A stretch of DNA of 64,000 nucleotides from Rapana venosa (GCA_028751875.1 CM054143.1:67789194-67853193); one strand, 5' to 3'; counted from the stretch's first letter, positions 41,219 through 54,869 are shown. Translations and numbers: made by a program. Notes: generated by a model not told the origin, from the letters alone.

Positions 41219-41222
41219 TTAA

Positions 41223-41555
41223 CAACAGTGCGCCATTGCAACTGCCGTTTGTATATTCTTTAAAATTAAGCGCTACCTCTGCCAAAGTTCTCCGTTGATG
41301 CTTCTGATTGGCTAAGCGCCCTCACTCTTGACCAATGGCAGAAACTGTAGTTCGTCCTTGTCAGTTCCCACAGGGGTCATTACGCTAGTAGGCTACCTCA
41401 GGGGCGGCAAGATGTTCTGATTGGCGCCTTCAAGCTGTCTGCACACTAAAGCGGCTCCTCCTCCTGCTGGTTTTCCTCTTAGTTTACCTCAGGAGAAGCC
41501 GTGTACTCGGGAAACAAGTGTCGTAATTGGGACAGAGATCGTTGAGGAGTGCCAT
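41223..41555. other. Unassigned stretch
   Basis: Contains CTTCTGATTGGCTAAGCGCC and GACCAATGGCAG (inverted CCAAT-box-like motifs) but no recognisable gene or promoter beyond that. Confidence 0.4.
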
Positions 41556-41557
41556 TT

Positions 41558-41561
41558 TGTG

Positions 41562-41592
<31 letters not shown>

Positions 41593-41695
41593 CTGCTTGT
41601 GTGTGTCTTCAATTTTACATCTGTTCACTTACAGTCATATTGCTTGTGTGTGTGTATGTGTGTGTGCACATGCGCTCATGTGTGTGTGTTTATTT
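41558..41695. repeat. GT-rich microsatellites
   Basis: Three GT runs are separated by short unique pieces. Confidence 0.9.
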
Positions 41696-41704
41696 TGTTT
41701 ATTC

Positions 41705-41800
41705 TTTTATTTCGAGGATAATAGAATAAACACTCATGTGCTTTTTTACATTCAGGCCCCGTGTATATGCAGTTTTGTAAATTTTGTCATCCGTTTTGTG
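41705..41800 (-). mobile_element. SINE tail fragment, minus strand
   Basis: The minus strand ends with GATGACAAAATTTACAAAAC, GGGGCCTGAATGTAAAAAAG and TATTATCCTCGAAATAAAAG, the same tail as at 42185. Confidence 0.8.
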
Positions 41801-42184
41801 TGTGAGTGTGTGTGTGTTTTCTTTCTGCTTTTTTTTGTTGGCTGCTTTGATGTCAAAGTGTAGGCCTGTGTGCAATTTGTTCTTTTTTTACACAACACAG
41901 AACTGAGAAGTAGATTCACTTTTGATCACAATAATTTCTTAACATGATCAGATAATGCTTTTTGTATAGTATCAGAAACATCAGTGAAATAAAAACCCGA
42001 GCCATTTGTGAGGTATCTTTGCTTGATGACAGTGTAGGATACTGACAAGACATTTGTTTTCTGTGTTCTCGGGGTTATAATTAAGAGATGTACTGGAATT
42101 GGTTCATGAACAAACCTTCAGCTGTAGCAAGGATACCGCTAAAAGCTGATGAAACAGTTTAAAAAAAAAAATTATTTATTTATT
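41801..42184. other. Unassigned AT-rich stretch
   Basis: No gene or family is recognised between the two SINE tails. Confidence 0.5.
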
Positions 42185-42535
42185 CTTTTATATCGAGGAT
42201 AATGGAATAAGCACTCATGTTCTTTTTTACATCCAGTCCCCGTGTGTATGCGGTTTTGTAAATTTTGTCATCTGTTTCCACCGGCACACAATGCCCTACT
42301 CTTCCGAAAAGCGGAACAGGATTTAACGTGTGCGCAAGATGTTCTACATGCGTTCAAACACGGGGCCTCGGTTTATAGTCTCATCCAAAGGACTTTGACA
42401 TTCAGTTCGATTTTTTTGTCAAACTGGGAAGAAAGGGCGAGGCTGGGAATCGAACCCAGAACCTCATGGTTAACTTGTTGGCAGGCGAACGTCTTAACCA
42501 TCCTGCCATCTTCCTTCCGCAGTAGACTGTGTACG
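42185..42535 (-). mobile_element. Near-full-length tRNA-derived SINE, minus strand
   Basis: Read on the minus strand, a tRNA-like head starts with GCAGGATGGTTAAGACGTTC (box A TGGTTAAGACG) and has GGTTCTGGGTTCGATTCCCA (box B GGTTCGATTCC). The central domain is GATGAGACTATAAACCGAGG, then CCCCGTGTTTGAACGC and CGTTAAATCCTGTTCCGC. The tail is GGGGACTGGATGTAAAAAAG, ATTCCATTATCCTCGATATA and an (AATAAAT) end. This is the most complete copy of the SINE whose tails recur through the window. RNA polymerase III would use boxes A and B. Confidence 0.85.
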
Positions 42536-43280
42536 TGCTGTAACGCCTGACCAGCAGGAGTGTTAATAGAGAAGTCAGATATCTGACACTATTGACTGCC
42601 CCAGACTCTCTCCCCACGCTCTCCATCACCCTGCCTCCCACACCGCTGGCCGCGCGCGGTAGCCCGCTAAGGTCTGTTTATTTATGGCCTCGTTCTGCCA
42701 ACAGGGACAATGTCGCAGCAAAAAGAAAAAATGTTAGTCTGCATGCAGACATGTTCAATGTTTTCTCTATGTTCATTGTTTATATAATATAAATGTCTGC
42801 TTTTTTAGAGAGAGAGTTAGAAATGTCTGGTTTTGGTTTCTGCCTGCACCTCTCCTGTTTATCTTCATGTCTGTTTGAACTGCTGTCACATCAACCAGTA
42901 TAAAAGAAAGTACATGGAGTTTGGAGTCAAAAGAAAGCTCGTTTAGAAGTCATTATATAGAGTGCTTCGCTTGTCTTTTTTTGACAATTCACTGTGCAAG
43001 AGGATGTGTGAAAGACACAAGGGTAATTTACGGCTGAACACGGCTACAGTGCAAGCGGCACTAGCCATCTTTCCTTTTGCCCCGTTTATGTTCATATGTC
43101 CACACCCTGCCAGCTGTGGGTCATGAACTTTGACGGGGGAACGAAACGAAGGCAATGAGAAGCAGTGACACGCACAGGTTATATGCTCCAGCAGGGTGAT
43201 TGGAACTTAGGCCATTGAAGATCTAGATCTATCTCCCCAACTCTGTTGAAAAACAAAGTTGACTTTGACCTACCCCCACC
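42536..43280. other. Unassigned region
   Basis: CT-rich and unique-looking DNA without recognisable coding or transposon motifs. Confidence 0.5.
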
Positions 43281-43281
43281 C

Positions 43282-44735
<1,454 letters not shown>

Positions 44736-44740
44736 AATCG

Positions 44741-44767
44741 GGCTTTTTTTTTTTTTTTTTTTTTTTG
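44741..44767. repeat. Poly-T followed by GCAG
   Basis: About 24 T then GCAG. It resembles a splice acceptor but no exon-like frame follows; it may be the poly-A tail of a minus-strand retroposon. Confidence 0.6.
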
Positions 44768-44999
44768 CAGCTCATATTGAGAACCCCGTTAATGTTCGCG
44801 CTTCTATTCTAATTCCGCCACAACACACAGATTTGTTATGTCTATCTAGGGTCGGAAGTCACAGGGGAGCCAACTCACTATAGCCCCGCGTGGGCACAGC
44901 CAGAGGGCTGCAAATGCTTGGTGTGGGTCAACTTTGGTGGTTTTCAGTGGTGCCTGTTTGAAGACTTAACCATTGCAGGACACACTACTAAGCCCCTAC

Positions 45000-45075
45000 C
45001 TAACGACAGTATTAGCTCAGTCGCTAGAGCAGCACTGAGTGCTTGCTCACCAGGTGGAACCACACAACGTCCCTT
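45000..45075 (+). mobile_element. Possible tRNA-derived SINE head
   Basis: GTATTAGCTCAGTCGCTAGAGC has a box A (TAGCTCAGTCG). A convincing box B is not found at the expected distance. Confidence 0.35.
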
Positions 45076-45504
45076 CAACGATCCCGTCCCCGCACGACCT
45101 CAACCAAAGGCTTTGACCCAAACTCACCACAGGCACAAGAGTGTATGGGCAACGAATTGAGGCACCAAGAGACCAGATGAATTGGGACCACCGAATCAGC
45201 GCTCAATTATTTTATTATAATGACATGATGATCCACTCTGGCAATTGCGGTGACGTACTGATGGCTGTGTGGAAGAGCATAAGCTTTGGAGTACTGCCCC
45301 AGGGTTGTATTCCCCGGCATACTATCCATAATATATCCGGCGTCAACGGCTCCGAGCGATACAGAACCTGCTAGTGTTGGTAGGCTAATTGATGAGCCAC
45401 ACTCTCACAACTCGCATGTTAAGTGGTTGAAGCTCGATGTGTGGTCCCGCTTAGTTCTTCCCACTGAGCACAGCACATCACTCTGTGTGTAGGAGCGGTC
45501 TGAG

Positions 45505-45592
45505 TCCGAAAATCCCTATGATACTCTGTATGGGTTCGAACCGGACCTTCCCGTCCGTAAACCCAAGGCGCTTAAACCACTGCGCCATGTGC
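45505..45592 (-). mobile_element. tRNA-derived SINE head, minus strand
   Basis: The minus strand reads GGCGCAGTGGTTTAAGCGCC (box A TGGTTTAAGCG) and GGTCCGGTTCGAACCCATAC (box B GGTTCGAACCC). Cloverleaf pairing is incomplete, so this is a SINE or tRNA relic, not a tRNA gene. Confidence 0.65.
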
Positions 45593-45945
45593 GGATGTTT
45601 ACGTAATAGGGTCTTTGCGCATGTCGAGGTGTCCACATCGACCACGTGCAGGGCTCAAGACAAAGACAGGTCTGACTTTGGTCTAGGCCTTACTAACACC
45701 AGTCTGGCCCTGCGTGTTGTAGGCGTTTTCTAGTAAAGGTCTTCAATTGATGACTTATAGTGCTGTGGAAAGCATAAATGCCTAGTCTTGCTCATATCAA
45801 TGTATTAGTGCAGTGTCGTCTAGATGAGTGTATGAACTAATGAATTAGTTAGCAATACAATAAAAACAATATAAAACCATTATCATTTTGTTCTGGAATG
45901 TAACAGGATTGTTTTCGCAAAACTGTTGATCATTCATCCCTTCTC
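45593..45945. other. Unassigned stretch
   Basis: No gene recognised. Confidence 0.4.
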
Positions 45946-45949
45946 TTTT

Positions 45950-47945
45950 TATAATTCATGCTAAAATAAATATTATTATCAACTCCAAATAAATATCACA
46001 TCCCCCAGCTCCCGCCACTAACCTTTGCACAAACCCTCCCTCTTTAAAACATTCATACTTCCCCAACCTACCTACCCCTCCACACAACCCTAACATCCCC
46101 CCCACCATGTCTTCTCATACTAATCAAATAAATAAAAAAACCTACAATCTAACCCATCCCAATATCATTAAACATCATAACCCCACCCCCCAACAAAATC
46201 CCAAAACACATATCCCCCACACCAACATATACCTTCCATACAAATACAATAATGACATATTTTCAAACCCTACAGACATTTATCCCCCAAAATACTCTAC
46301 CCATATTTGCACCCATCCCTTTCCAATTAATAATTGACGATTAAAATAACCTATATAGGATCAAAGTCATCACTACAACATCCTACCACTTTTTCCAACC
46401 CCCATCACCAGTCCCACCCTCACAAACAATACCCCTAAGTCTCCCCAGACAAACTAATCTCAGTCCCCCCAGTCCCCGACATACATCCCGCCATCCCATT
46501 GATAATCAACTCATCATCAACTTACACCCCCCCAAAATTACCAACCAAAATACACAACAGTGCAATCAACTAATCCCCCCCAACACCCTTCCCCCAAATC
46601 CCACTCACCACTTCTAACCCCCACCCCCAAACCCATATGCAACAACTACAATCCTCCCCTACTCACCACCCCCATATTATTACCACCAGCTTGTCCCAAA
46701 TAAGATTCCATTTTATTACATTAATCCCCCCCCCCATAGATAACCTCCACACACCCCTCATATCCCATTGATATCCAAAACAAAAATCCCCCCCAATACT
46801 ATTAATATCTCCCCCTACATTACAATAAAATAAACCATCAAAAACACTTACCTTATCCTATATACATCATCCCATATCCTCAATACAAAACTTACCTCCA
46901 CAGCACACTATTCTTTAGAATCAAGACATAACCCTACAAGCACACAACTTACCCTACCAACCAAAATCAGCCAAGCCTGCCCAACACATCCCCCCTTCCC
47001 ACCCCAAGAACATATACCCACCGTCATGTACTACACCACCCCCATCCATCCTTCCACCTCCCCCTACAAATTCATACCCAAACCTCACATAATAGACCAA
47101 CCACCCAACAACTCCTTCACCCTAACTTCCCCGATAGAACCGTCCTTACAACTACCCTACGCCCCCCTCCACTAACCCTACCTATGTGCACGCAGTTAAC
47201 CCCCCCCCAAAAAACCCCTCCCCCCCATATCTCTCATACCCACACAACTCCCAATCACTCAACCATCAAATCCCGCATCATTACATATTACTCAAATAGC
47301 ATACCCCCACTCCAACCGATACCATAACTATGTCACTAATCCCCACCCGATTGTATCAAACAACACTAGTTCGTACAACTCCTACCTTTATATACCCACC
47401 AATTATCTAATCACCCCACATTTAGAGCCATCAAGTTCTACCCCACCCAAAAATCCCCCCCCCAAAATATCATTACCAAAAACCTCACCATTTACATCCA
47501 CACACAACCCAACCAACTCCCCCATTTATCAATAATCAAACAATCCACCAACTGTTTCCAAAACAGACTTAGCCCAGCTACTACCTCACAACAATAACTC
47601 ACCATATCACACTATTACTATACCTTCCTTATCATATAAAATCATCTCACTCTATACAACAACCCAGACAACAACACATAAAAACCCAATTACCTTCCAT
47701 TTTAACATCAACCCACACCAAAACTTATATCCACCCATATTAAACTCTATTACACACAACACTCACACATATTATCCCCAATAGACCTTCCCCCTATAAT
47801 ACCACCCTACCTAACATCCCTTTCCAAAAAAACCCCCTACCCCACCAACCCCCCCCCCGCCCCCCCACCCCCCCTCCCCCCCCCCCAACCCCCCCTCCCC
47901 TCTCCCCCCCCACCCACCCCCCCCCCCCCCCCCCCCCCCCCTACA
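45950..47945. other. 2-kb strand almost lacking G, ending in poly-C
   Basis: The + strand is made of C, A and T with very few G. Runs such as CCCCCC and AACCC are common, but there is no clear tandem period. It ends in C homopolymers at 47850-47940. No coding content is visible. It may be a degraded C-rich satellite or an unreliable read stretch. Confidence 0.7.
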
Positions 47946-47954
47946 CACACCCCC

Positions 47955-49560
47955 CCTGTTCCATTTATTGACCTTGAAAAAGATTGCTTCTATTTAACAG
48001 GACTTGGGTTGTGACTATTCTCCATAGAACATGTGTGAACGGTAAATTAATTATGAGGTTGAGAGCATATGTATCAGAATGTCAGCAGTAATAACGAATG
48101 TTAGAACTAAAGGTTAGTGACTGACTCATTAACTATACTGTACTTACTGGTGTTAAACCGGGTGATGTATGTAGCCCCTTTTGTTTTGTTCTTTGTCAAT
48201 GAGTTAGGCCAGAGTACGGTTCATCAATTATGGTAAAATGGTCTGCCAGAGCATTCCCAAGTGATTTCACAGAGTTGCTTATTCTTCTGCTTGCTGATGA
48301 TGTTATCCTGCTTATCCAAAACTGTTGTAGGCTTTACAAAAGCAGTTAAATAGCTAAAACAGTGCTCGCAACATCACTGATCTTAAGGTTAATCTGAATA
48401 AGTAGTAATTTCATTGTATTCATCGACAGGTGGTTATTTATCTACTCATGAAAAATGGTTGTTATCAATGAAACGTCTTGACTTGTGATTATGTGTATAT
48501 AAATATTTAGTGAAATCTGTTTTTCTACCAAGCTTACTGCAGTGTAAGATTGGCAAGTCGAGGTTAAATGAGCTTGTGTTATGTGTTGAAAAAACTACGA
48601 ACATTGAATGATAATTCTTTTACTTGTTCCTTCATATAGGTGATGCACAATGTACAACCTCGACATATGATATATCGGTGCAGAAATTGGGCTTAAGATG
48701 CGAGCTGTAACACAGTTGTGAATTCAGTGCACCTCTTTGCGTTAAGCATTTTTAGGCTCTAGCATATGACGTACACCTAAGATCTTGTTATTAGTGAAAA
48801 GCTAATAGATATCCTTCTTTCTGTTAATGCTGCTGTACGATGCACTTAGATATTGGATTAAGTATCGATATGTATTGAAAAGACAGGCTACATTTTAATC
48901 CTTATAAGATGATATTGATCTAGATGTCAGATAGGAACAAACAACTGGCGACAACAAATACGTACTCTGTGTTGTGAACTAGGGTATTGGATTTTTTTGG
49001 GCCTCAATCAAGATGTCGGGAAATTGTTGAAAGTTTCTTAACGCGTTTCAGCGCTAAAGAGTATTGTAATTGATTCTGCCGGCGTGGCTCAGCAAACTGA
49101 AGTTGATCATATTACAGAGCATTGGAGAAGATTTCATAAGTACAAACCAATTTATATTAAGTGCGATGTGTCAATACCTTATCTAAAACTATGATATGGA
49201 TTTTACATTGATAAAAGAGATTATGTCAAGGCTTAGACTTGTGTATCAGTATTAAATGTTCATAAATTCTGATTACAGAGAACTATGATATTGATGACCT
49301 CAGGCGGTATTGCCCTGTGTTTTGAAAGCAAGCACTGGGAGGATGAAATGACGTACTTTGTGTTGTGCTGTTCCGTATTTGAGGATGTTTCGGCAGAATA
49401 CATCCCGGGAAAGTATAATAGACATCAGGCCTATTTGATTAGACTCCGTTTACTCTGGCATCTCTAAGGTCATCTTGGGCGTGTTCATGGACCTGCTCTC
49501 ACTGTTTATATGTGTGTAAAAGCTTGCAGAAGAGACGGAGATGCTTGTTATCCGTAAAGG
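47955..49560 (+). mobile_element. LINE reverse transcriptase relic, substitution-rich
   Basis: + strand blocks in order are PFIDLEKDCF near 47962 (degraded F.D..KAF block), GVKPGDVCSPF near 48150 (GV.QG...SP block), ELLILLLADDVILLIQ near 48280 with the ADD catalytic block, a FSTKLT-like stretch near 48510, and a C-terminal stretch of LRLVYQY, CVLKAS and KYNRHQAY type from 49220 to 49460. Stops arise mostly by substitution rather than indel, so this is a genuinely old copy. A 60-codon open piece remains at 49285-49467. Confidence 0.75.
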
Positions 49561-49664
49561 CAGTTGTTTGGCTAGCGGGTAGCTTTTGGTGTTACAGGAA
49601 CAGTTTATCGGGACTTATGGCGTTTACCCCTCCAGGATAGACATTTGCACGTGCGGTTAATCCA

Positions 49665-50630
49665 ATACCATGGTTGGGGGCGCGAGTCTGGGCAGGGTGG
49701 GGTGTTTGTGTGCATGGCGTAGGGGGTGGGGGAGGCGAGCGCGAGACGCGAGGCGCGGGCGCTGCTGCGCGCGCGGCCGAGCGGAGACGAGCGCGCGCGA
49801 GAGCGACAGCTCTGGCTGGGCGCGCCGCGCGCGGCGGCGCGACGCGCGCGGCGCGAGAGACGAGGTCGATTCGTACGCGCCGCGGGCGCGCTGAAGCCGC
49901 CGAGAGTCCGGGCGAGGGTTGAGAAGGCACACCCCGCCCCAGCGGCTGCAGCGGGCGCAGGCGGCATTGTGAAGCTGGACAGGCGGGCGAAGTGTAGCTG
50001 CCACCGGCTCAAGTTGAGGGAGGGCCGGCGGAAGGTGGTCGGTGGCGTCTCAGTGGCTCGGCACCGCATCCCAGGGGTGAATCCGCGGCTGATGGAATCA
50101 GGGGGGGGGCGTGGAATAACATATTCAACATAGGCCGGTTTGAATTGGGAGGAAGCCCGCATCTCCCCCGCACGGCGACCGGAAGGGCGAGGGGGGGGGG
50201 CCAGGGAACGGAGGGAGGAGGGGCAGTCCGACCCGTTTGCGGACAGAGCGACTCCTTTCGTGAAAGAGCTAGGGATCAGGGGGAGAGCGTCCGGTTGCCC
50301 TGTGCCCCCGCCCGACCACCGCGCAGCCACACCTGCAGGCGACGCGTGGACGCGTATGGGTAACCAGGCCAGGCAACACCATCACCCGGGACTGGTATAG
50401 CCACGCTCGCGTAGAGGAGTCCCTGCGACCACTCTGGGACGTTGTGGCGGCTCGCTGGGGCTCGTATGTCCCGACTGAGCGGGTTCGGTGCGGTCGATCT
50501 TGGTCGGCGCAGCTGGAGTCGTCGAGCCGCGCGCGGTACGCAGCGAGCGGTGCGCGCGGCCCGTCGCGGCTGCATCTGTGTCGCTCGCGCGTTAGTCCGC
50601 TGGCGGTCGGGGCTGCTCTCGCTCATGCGC
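49665..50630. promoter_or_regulatory. CpG-dense island
   Basis: About 950 bp very rich in GCGC and CG dinucleotides, with GCGCGCGCGGCCGAGCGGAG near 49770. It is sharply bounded by AT-rich DNA. Opposing long frames (241 codons minus; 135 plus) exist because GC-rich sequence lacks stops; none has recognisable motifs. It could be an unmethylated promoter island of an unidentified gene, or a foreign or rDNA-spacer-like piece. Confidence 0.5.
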
Positions 50631-52640
50631 TTGTCTTTTTTTTATATTTTTTGTGACAGTGTCCCTTGTGCTTATTACTGATTAAGTGCAACACAGGGTT
50701 AGTCCTCTCTTGTTGTATATATTTTGCTATGGTAATTTATAAATATTATATCCTTTCTTCGTCCTCGCGCTCAGTATCTACTGTACCGTCGTTGTTTTTT
50801 TGCTGGCATTTTTTTTTATTCTTCGCTTTGCATATAAAAAAAAAAAAAAATAAAATATAAAGTAAAAAAAAAGAGATTATTAAATAAAAATTATAATTTT
50901 CAATAGACAAGCAGAAGAGAAGATAAGAAATGCGGAGAGAACTATTGGCGAGAGGTTGTTACTTGTGAAGCTAAATACTTTTTAATTGTCCCTTTCATGA
51001 GGTGTGGTGGTGTCCGGTGGTGGGCTGCTGTCTGGGTGAATTATGCCCCCTGGGTTCTTTTTTTTTCATTCTGTTTAAGCAGGAGTCTTGCTGTCGTCAA
51101 GAGCTTACCTGCCAGGCATTCCTGGTGCCGGGACTCTCTTTTTGGTCCCGGAACGGCCCCTTCTTTTTCTAAAATCAGTATCTTTTAGATAAATCTCATA
51201 CCTACTTGACACCAATAACGACCTTTTTTTGTTACCCCAAAGAACGGTTGCACATTAGCTTGCACTTTGCAAATCTCTGTGTCTATCCAACACTACAGCG
51301 CTGCTTTGCTGAGATCGTGCCACTGGGTGACACTGGTTTGGTCTTCATACTCAGTTAAAATTCCTCATCGTCTTCTTTTGTTCAAAAGCCCTTTTTATCA
51401 TGTAGATCATGGCCATTACGTGTGGTCTGAGCAATGACCGCCATATTATGTTTAGGTGTGAGTGTGCATATTAAGTAGAGTTAACTGCATGTCAAAAATA
51501 GATGTTGTTACTTATTCATTATCTTATTTATCGTACACGAGGAGAAATCACACTGACGAGATTGCAGGCTCCAGCAAGAGTGCGCATGCTCATGCAATGC
51601 GAGTTCCAACTTTGTGTCCGTCTGGACTCTGTATGTTAGCACAGTATTCGTGAAACTTCAATTGGTGCTTTGTTGAGTGAGCAGATTTGTCTGAATATAT
51701 TCTAGTTATTTTATATAGGGCTAGATTTCATGTTGTGGTATATTTTGTTTTTCTCTTCTGTGTGAATTGTGACTACGCTCATCAAACAATCGCTTCTGGA
51801 GATTGGCTTTATTTTATATCACAATTGTTTTAAGTTTTAGAAGCCTTTTGGTAGCTCAAGCTTTTCTGCCCGTGGGAACTTAGTTTTCCATTGCCTATGC
51901 GAGCCCTTGCCGGTGGCAACAAAGCCACATTAAGCTGAGTGGAAAAAGATAAAAATAATCTGCCACTGGTTGTGTGCATTTGTACAAATATCAATATGCA
52001 ATAGAATGGAGAATCTTGGGAAAGCTCCACTTGCCCAAAGGGGCATACACGTCTTCCTAAACTTAAGCGTTGAAACTACAACGGATGAAGTTGAGCAATC
52101 ATCTCAAGCTTCTTTGGCTTACGGCAAAAGAAATACACCATTAGTGTGATGGGGACAAAACAAGACAGTAAGCATAAACATTGACTCTTTGTCCAATGAT
52201 AGTATCTGGGGAGTCTGCATTTCAATATAAGGACAGAAAAATGACAACGACAATGTTCATTTGAGAGTTTTGAGGATGGAAGCCTATCAATAGAATTGGA
52301 CAATTGAGCTTGATGTTGGCCGAGCTGCAGGGCAGACAGTTTCGCGTCAGTTCATGATGAAGCTTGGCAACCAAGCAGTTTTTAAGGAATCTTGTTTGAC
52401 AGAAAAGTAAAAAAATGCTGTTAGAAAAAAGCAGTTTGCGAAGCACCTTGTGTTAAATTGTGTGTGCCCTTGCCGACGAGTAACTCAGTGGGTATGGAAG
52501 CCGTGCCAACCAACACAGGAAGAGGCGGACTCCTGATTGGGCATCACACAAGTGTCTCTGGCTTTGGGAGGACCAAACGACGCAAAACTCCATCATGTGC
52601 CTCTCACAGCAACCCCCTAAACAGGGTTGTATGATTCCTC
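50631..52640. other. Unassigned AT-rich region
   Basis: Poly-A/T runs at 50830-50890. Otherwise unique-looking DNA; no conserved exon, transposon block or tandem repeat recognised. Confidence 0.5.
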
Positions 52641-52758
52641 CAATTGTGGAGGACATCTCTGCTTGTCTGTCTCAGTGACAAGTACATGAGCCCCGGTGTC
52701 TTTATGGAGAGGGACACTAAAGAAGAAGTCCATAATTCACGGATTAAAAGCTTGGTAT

Positions 52759-53298
52759 TCAGATTTCCGTTTTCCAATGTTTGCCACCTTTGTCCAAGAT
52801 CCTACAACGACAGTAGGCACACGCACAAAGCTTAAACACCTGCTGCTGTCGGTGAGAATTTGTGCAACATTCTCTAAAAAAAATCAGATGCCTCACGTAA
52901 TTTTTGCGCGAAAGGCAGGTTTGCAATACCTTTCTTTTCCTGGCAAGCCATGAGGTTGTCAGGCCCTGGACTGTTGTGTCCCCGCGAAATATGAAAGTGG
53001 GCAATTCCACCGAAAATGTATCACAGTAGAACCGTGACAGTGTGCCCATTGTGGGTCTTTGGATAAGAACAATACTGTGAGCCAGACTGTCAGAGTATGG
53101 ACAGTGTACCTGATATGTCCTGGAAAAAAATGGACACTTGAGCATGCAGAAGTGGGAGTCCAGTAGTGGGGATATAAGAACCCAAACTAAAAGAATGCTG
53201 ATGATGGTAAAAACGTGTCTTTCACCACGGCTGCTGTGAGAGTTGAAGGCAGAACTCTCCTTGCCTGTCCACATTATCACACATGGTTGATGCCGCAC
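52759..53298 (-). other. Unassigned 179-codon open frame
   Basis: The longest non-repetitive open frame in the right half. It contains LSRFYCDTFSVELPTFIFRG and CRCRILDKGGKHWKTE, with many Cys, Ser and His and no domain I recognise. The opposite strand also has open pieces (52644-52835, 52696-52953). A decayed transposon ORF is the likeliest reading; a real gene is possible but unsupported. Confidence 0.25.
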
Positions 53299-54435
53299 AA
53301 CATGTTACAGCCATCTAAAAAAAACCATCCTGCTAAATGGATGGCTGATTGATATAATGTATGACTTTATAGTAAACTTGCTGCTGTTTCAAGATGTAGC
53401 TCCTAGGGATCCTTTGGGAACCTGGCAGCAAGTAACTATTCACCTCATGGTTCGTTTATTAACTTGCCCTAAGGAGTCAAAGTGATATCATCTCACAGTC
53501 ATAAACATTCATTTCCTGATTTTAATTTAAAGCATGTCTTATAGATGCTGTACCACCTTATGAGGTCATGGCTATTAAACGTAAATTGTTGTCAGGAGAA
53601 ATTGTCATCAGAAAAGCTTTTAAGCTTTGGGTCATGATTTCTTTGTCTCAATTGTTTGTAGGTTGTCATTAGTATAGCCTGCGTAGGCAATCTGTATTGA
53701 GATAGGATCTAAAATTTGGCAACCACAGAAAAGTTCTATTTTTATAGTGATGCATGGGGATCACAGTGAGACACTTAATGTTGGACCATGCCAGTGCACA
53801 ATACAACATTGTGTGGTCCTTGTGTACTTTATTTTATTTCTTCATATCGTTACTTTGTTCTATGCAGTAGTCCCAAACTGCTGTGAATTTCTTGTGCAGG
53901 CCACATTGCCTACATGTGGGTTTGGGACTCGGAGAGATTTTCAAAAAAAAAAACCCCCCCCAGGCCCCTGAATTTTTTTTATTTTAAAATTTTTTTGAAT
54001 TTTTTTCCCCTTTTTGTTCCTTACGGGGTTATTTCCCCTTTGTTTGTGTTGTTTTTTTTTGAATTTTTTTGTGTTTAAAAAAATGAAATGTAACTTTTAT
54101 TTTTTGTTTGTTTCCCTTTGCGAATTTTCCCGATGATTAAAAATTTTTTTGTTGTTATCAAATTCCTTATTAGGGGGGTGCTAAAGGGGGAAATTCAAAA
54201 TGCCGCTTGTAACTGTAAGGGGAACCCGGCCCAATGAAAAGGCCTGTTCGTGGGTCCTTGGCCTGCCGCCCCCAGCATTTGGCGTGGCCCCAGGTACGTT
54301 TTCGGCCCCTTCCCCCAAAAAGGGGGGTTTTTCCGGGGGGCATTCTCCCCCCCTGCTGGAAAAGGGGGCAGCAGGTCAGTGCCCCCAGGCGGGTTTCTGG
54401 GGGTGGGGGCCCCTTTTTTTGCTTCGGGGTTTTTC
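53299..54435. other. Unassigned; quality falls after 53940
   Basis: Up to 53940 the sequence is ordinary AT-rich DNA. After that, homopolymer runs of T, A, G and C lengthen abruptly and stay so to the window end. Confidence 0.6.
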
Positions 54436-54439
54436 CCTT

Positions 54440-54545
54440 TTTTTTTTCTTTTTTTTAGCCCTGAAAAAGTTTGCTTTAGATGGTAATTGAAAAAATTGTG
54501 CAACTGCTTTTTTTGCATCAGCCATCCATTAAAAAAAAAAATCTA
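54440..54545. mobile_element. Dispersed repeat family D, degraded copy 3
   Basis: TTTAGATGGTAATTGAAAAA, GTGCAACTGCTTTTTTTGCA and TCAGCCATCCATTAAAA parallel 9772-9835 with extra and changed bases. Confidence 0.6.
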
Positions 54546-54869
54546 TATGTGCCCTTCCCAGACTAATGAGTCATTTCCCCACCCGGCTTTTTTCATTTTT
54601 TTATGTGTTTAAAATGTACTTTGAATGCTCTTTTTTGGTAAAAAAGTTTTAAAATTGGATATTTAGTTTCTGAGATATGGGGTTAAAAATGCGAATCCCT
54701 GTGGCGGCCCCATTTTGAGAAATAAAGGGAAATGAATCAAAATTTGAAATGTTAGTTTTTCCCTTAGAACCCAAAGTTCAATCTTCATGAAATTTGCTGT
54801 GATTAATCAAAAAACAGTACAGCTTTTGTGGGTGTTGTGAATTGTGTCAAATACAAAACATTTTTTTAC

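Noticed and set aside
42440..42535. True tRNA gene on the minus strand
   Set aside because: Boxes A and B are present but arms do not pair into a cloverleaf and the sequence continues into a SINE body shared by other copies.
45505..45592. True tRNA gene on the minus strand
   Set aside because: Box motifs are good but the acceptor and anticodon stems do not pair convincingly; a SINE head is more likely.
45950..47945. Interstitial telomere array
   Set aside because: Occasional CCCTAA-like words occur but there is no tandem hexamer.
49605..50330. 241-codon minus-strand gene in the CpG island
   Set aside because: High GC content removes stops in several frames at once on both strands; Arg/Ala/Ser-rich composition and no motif argue against a gene.
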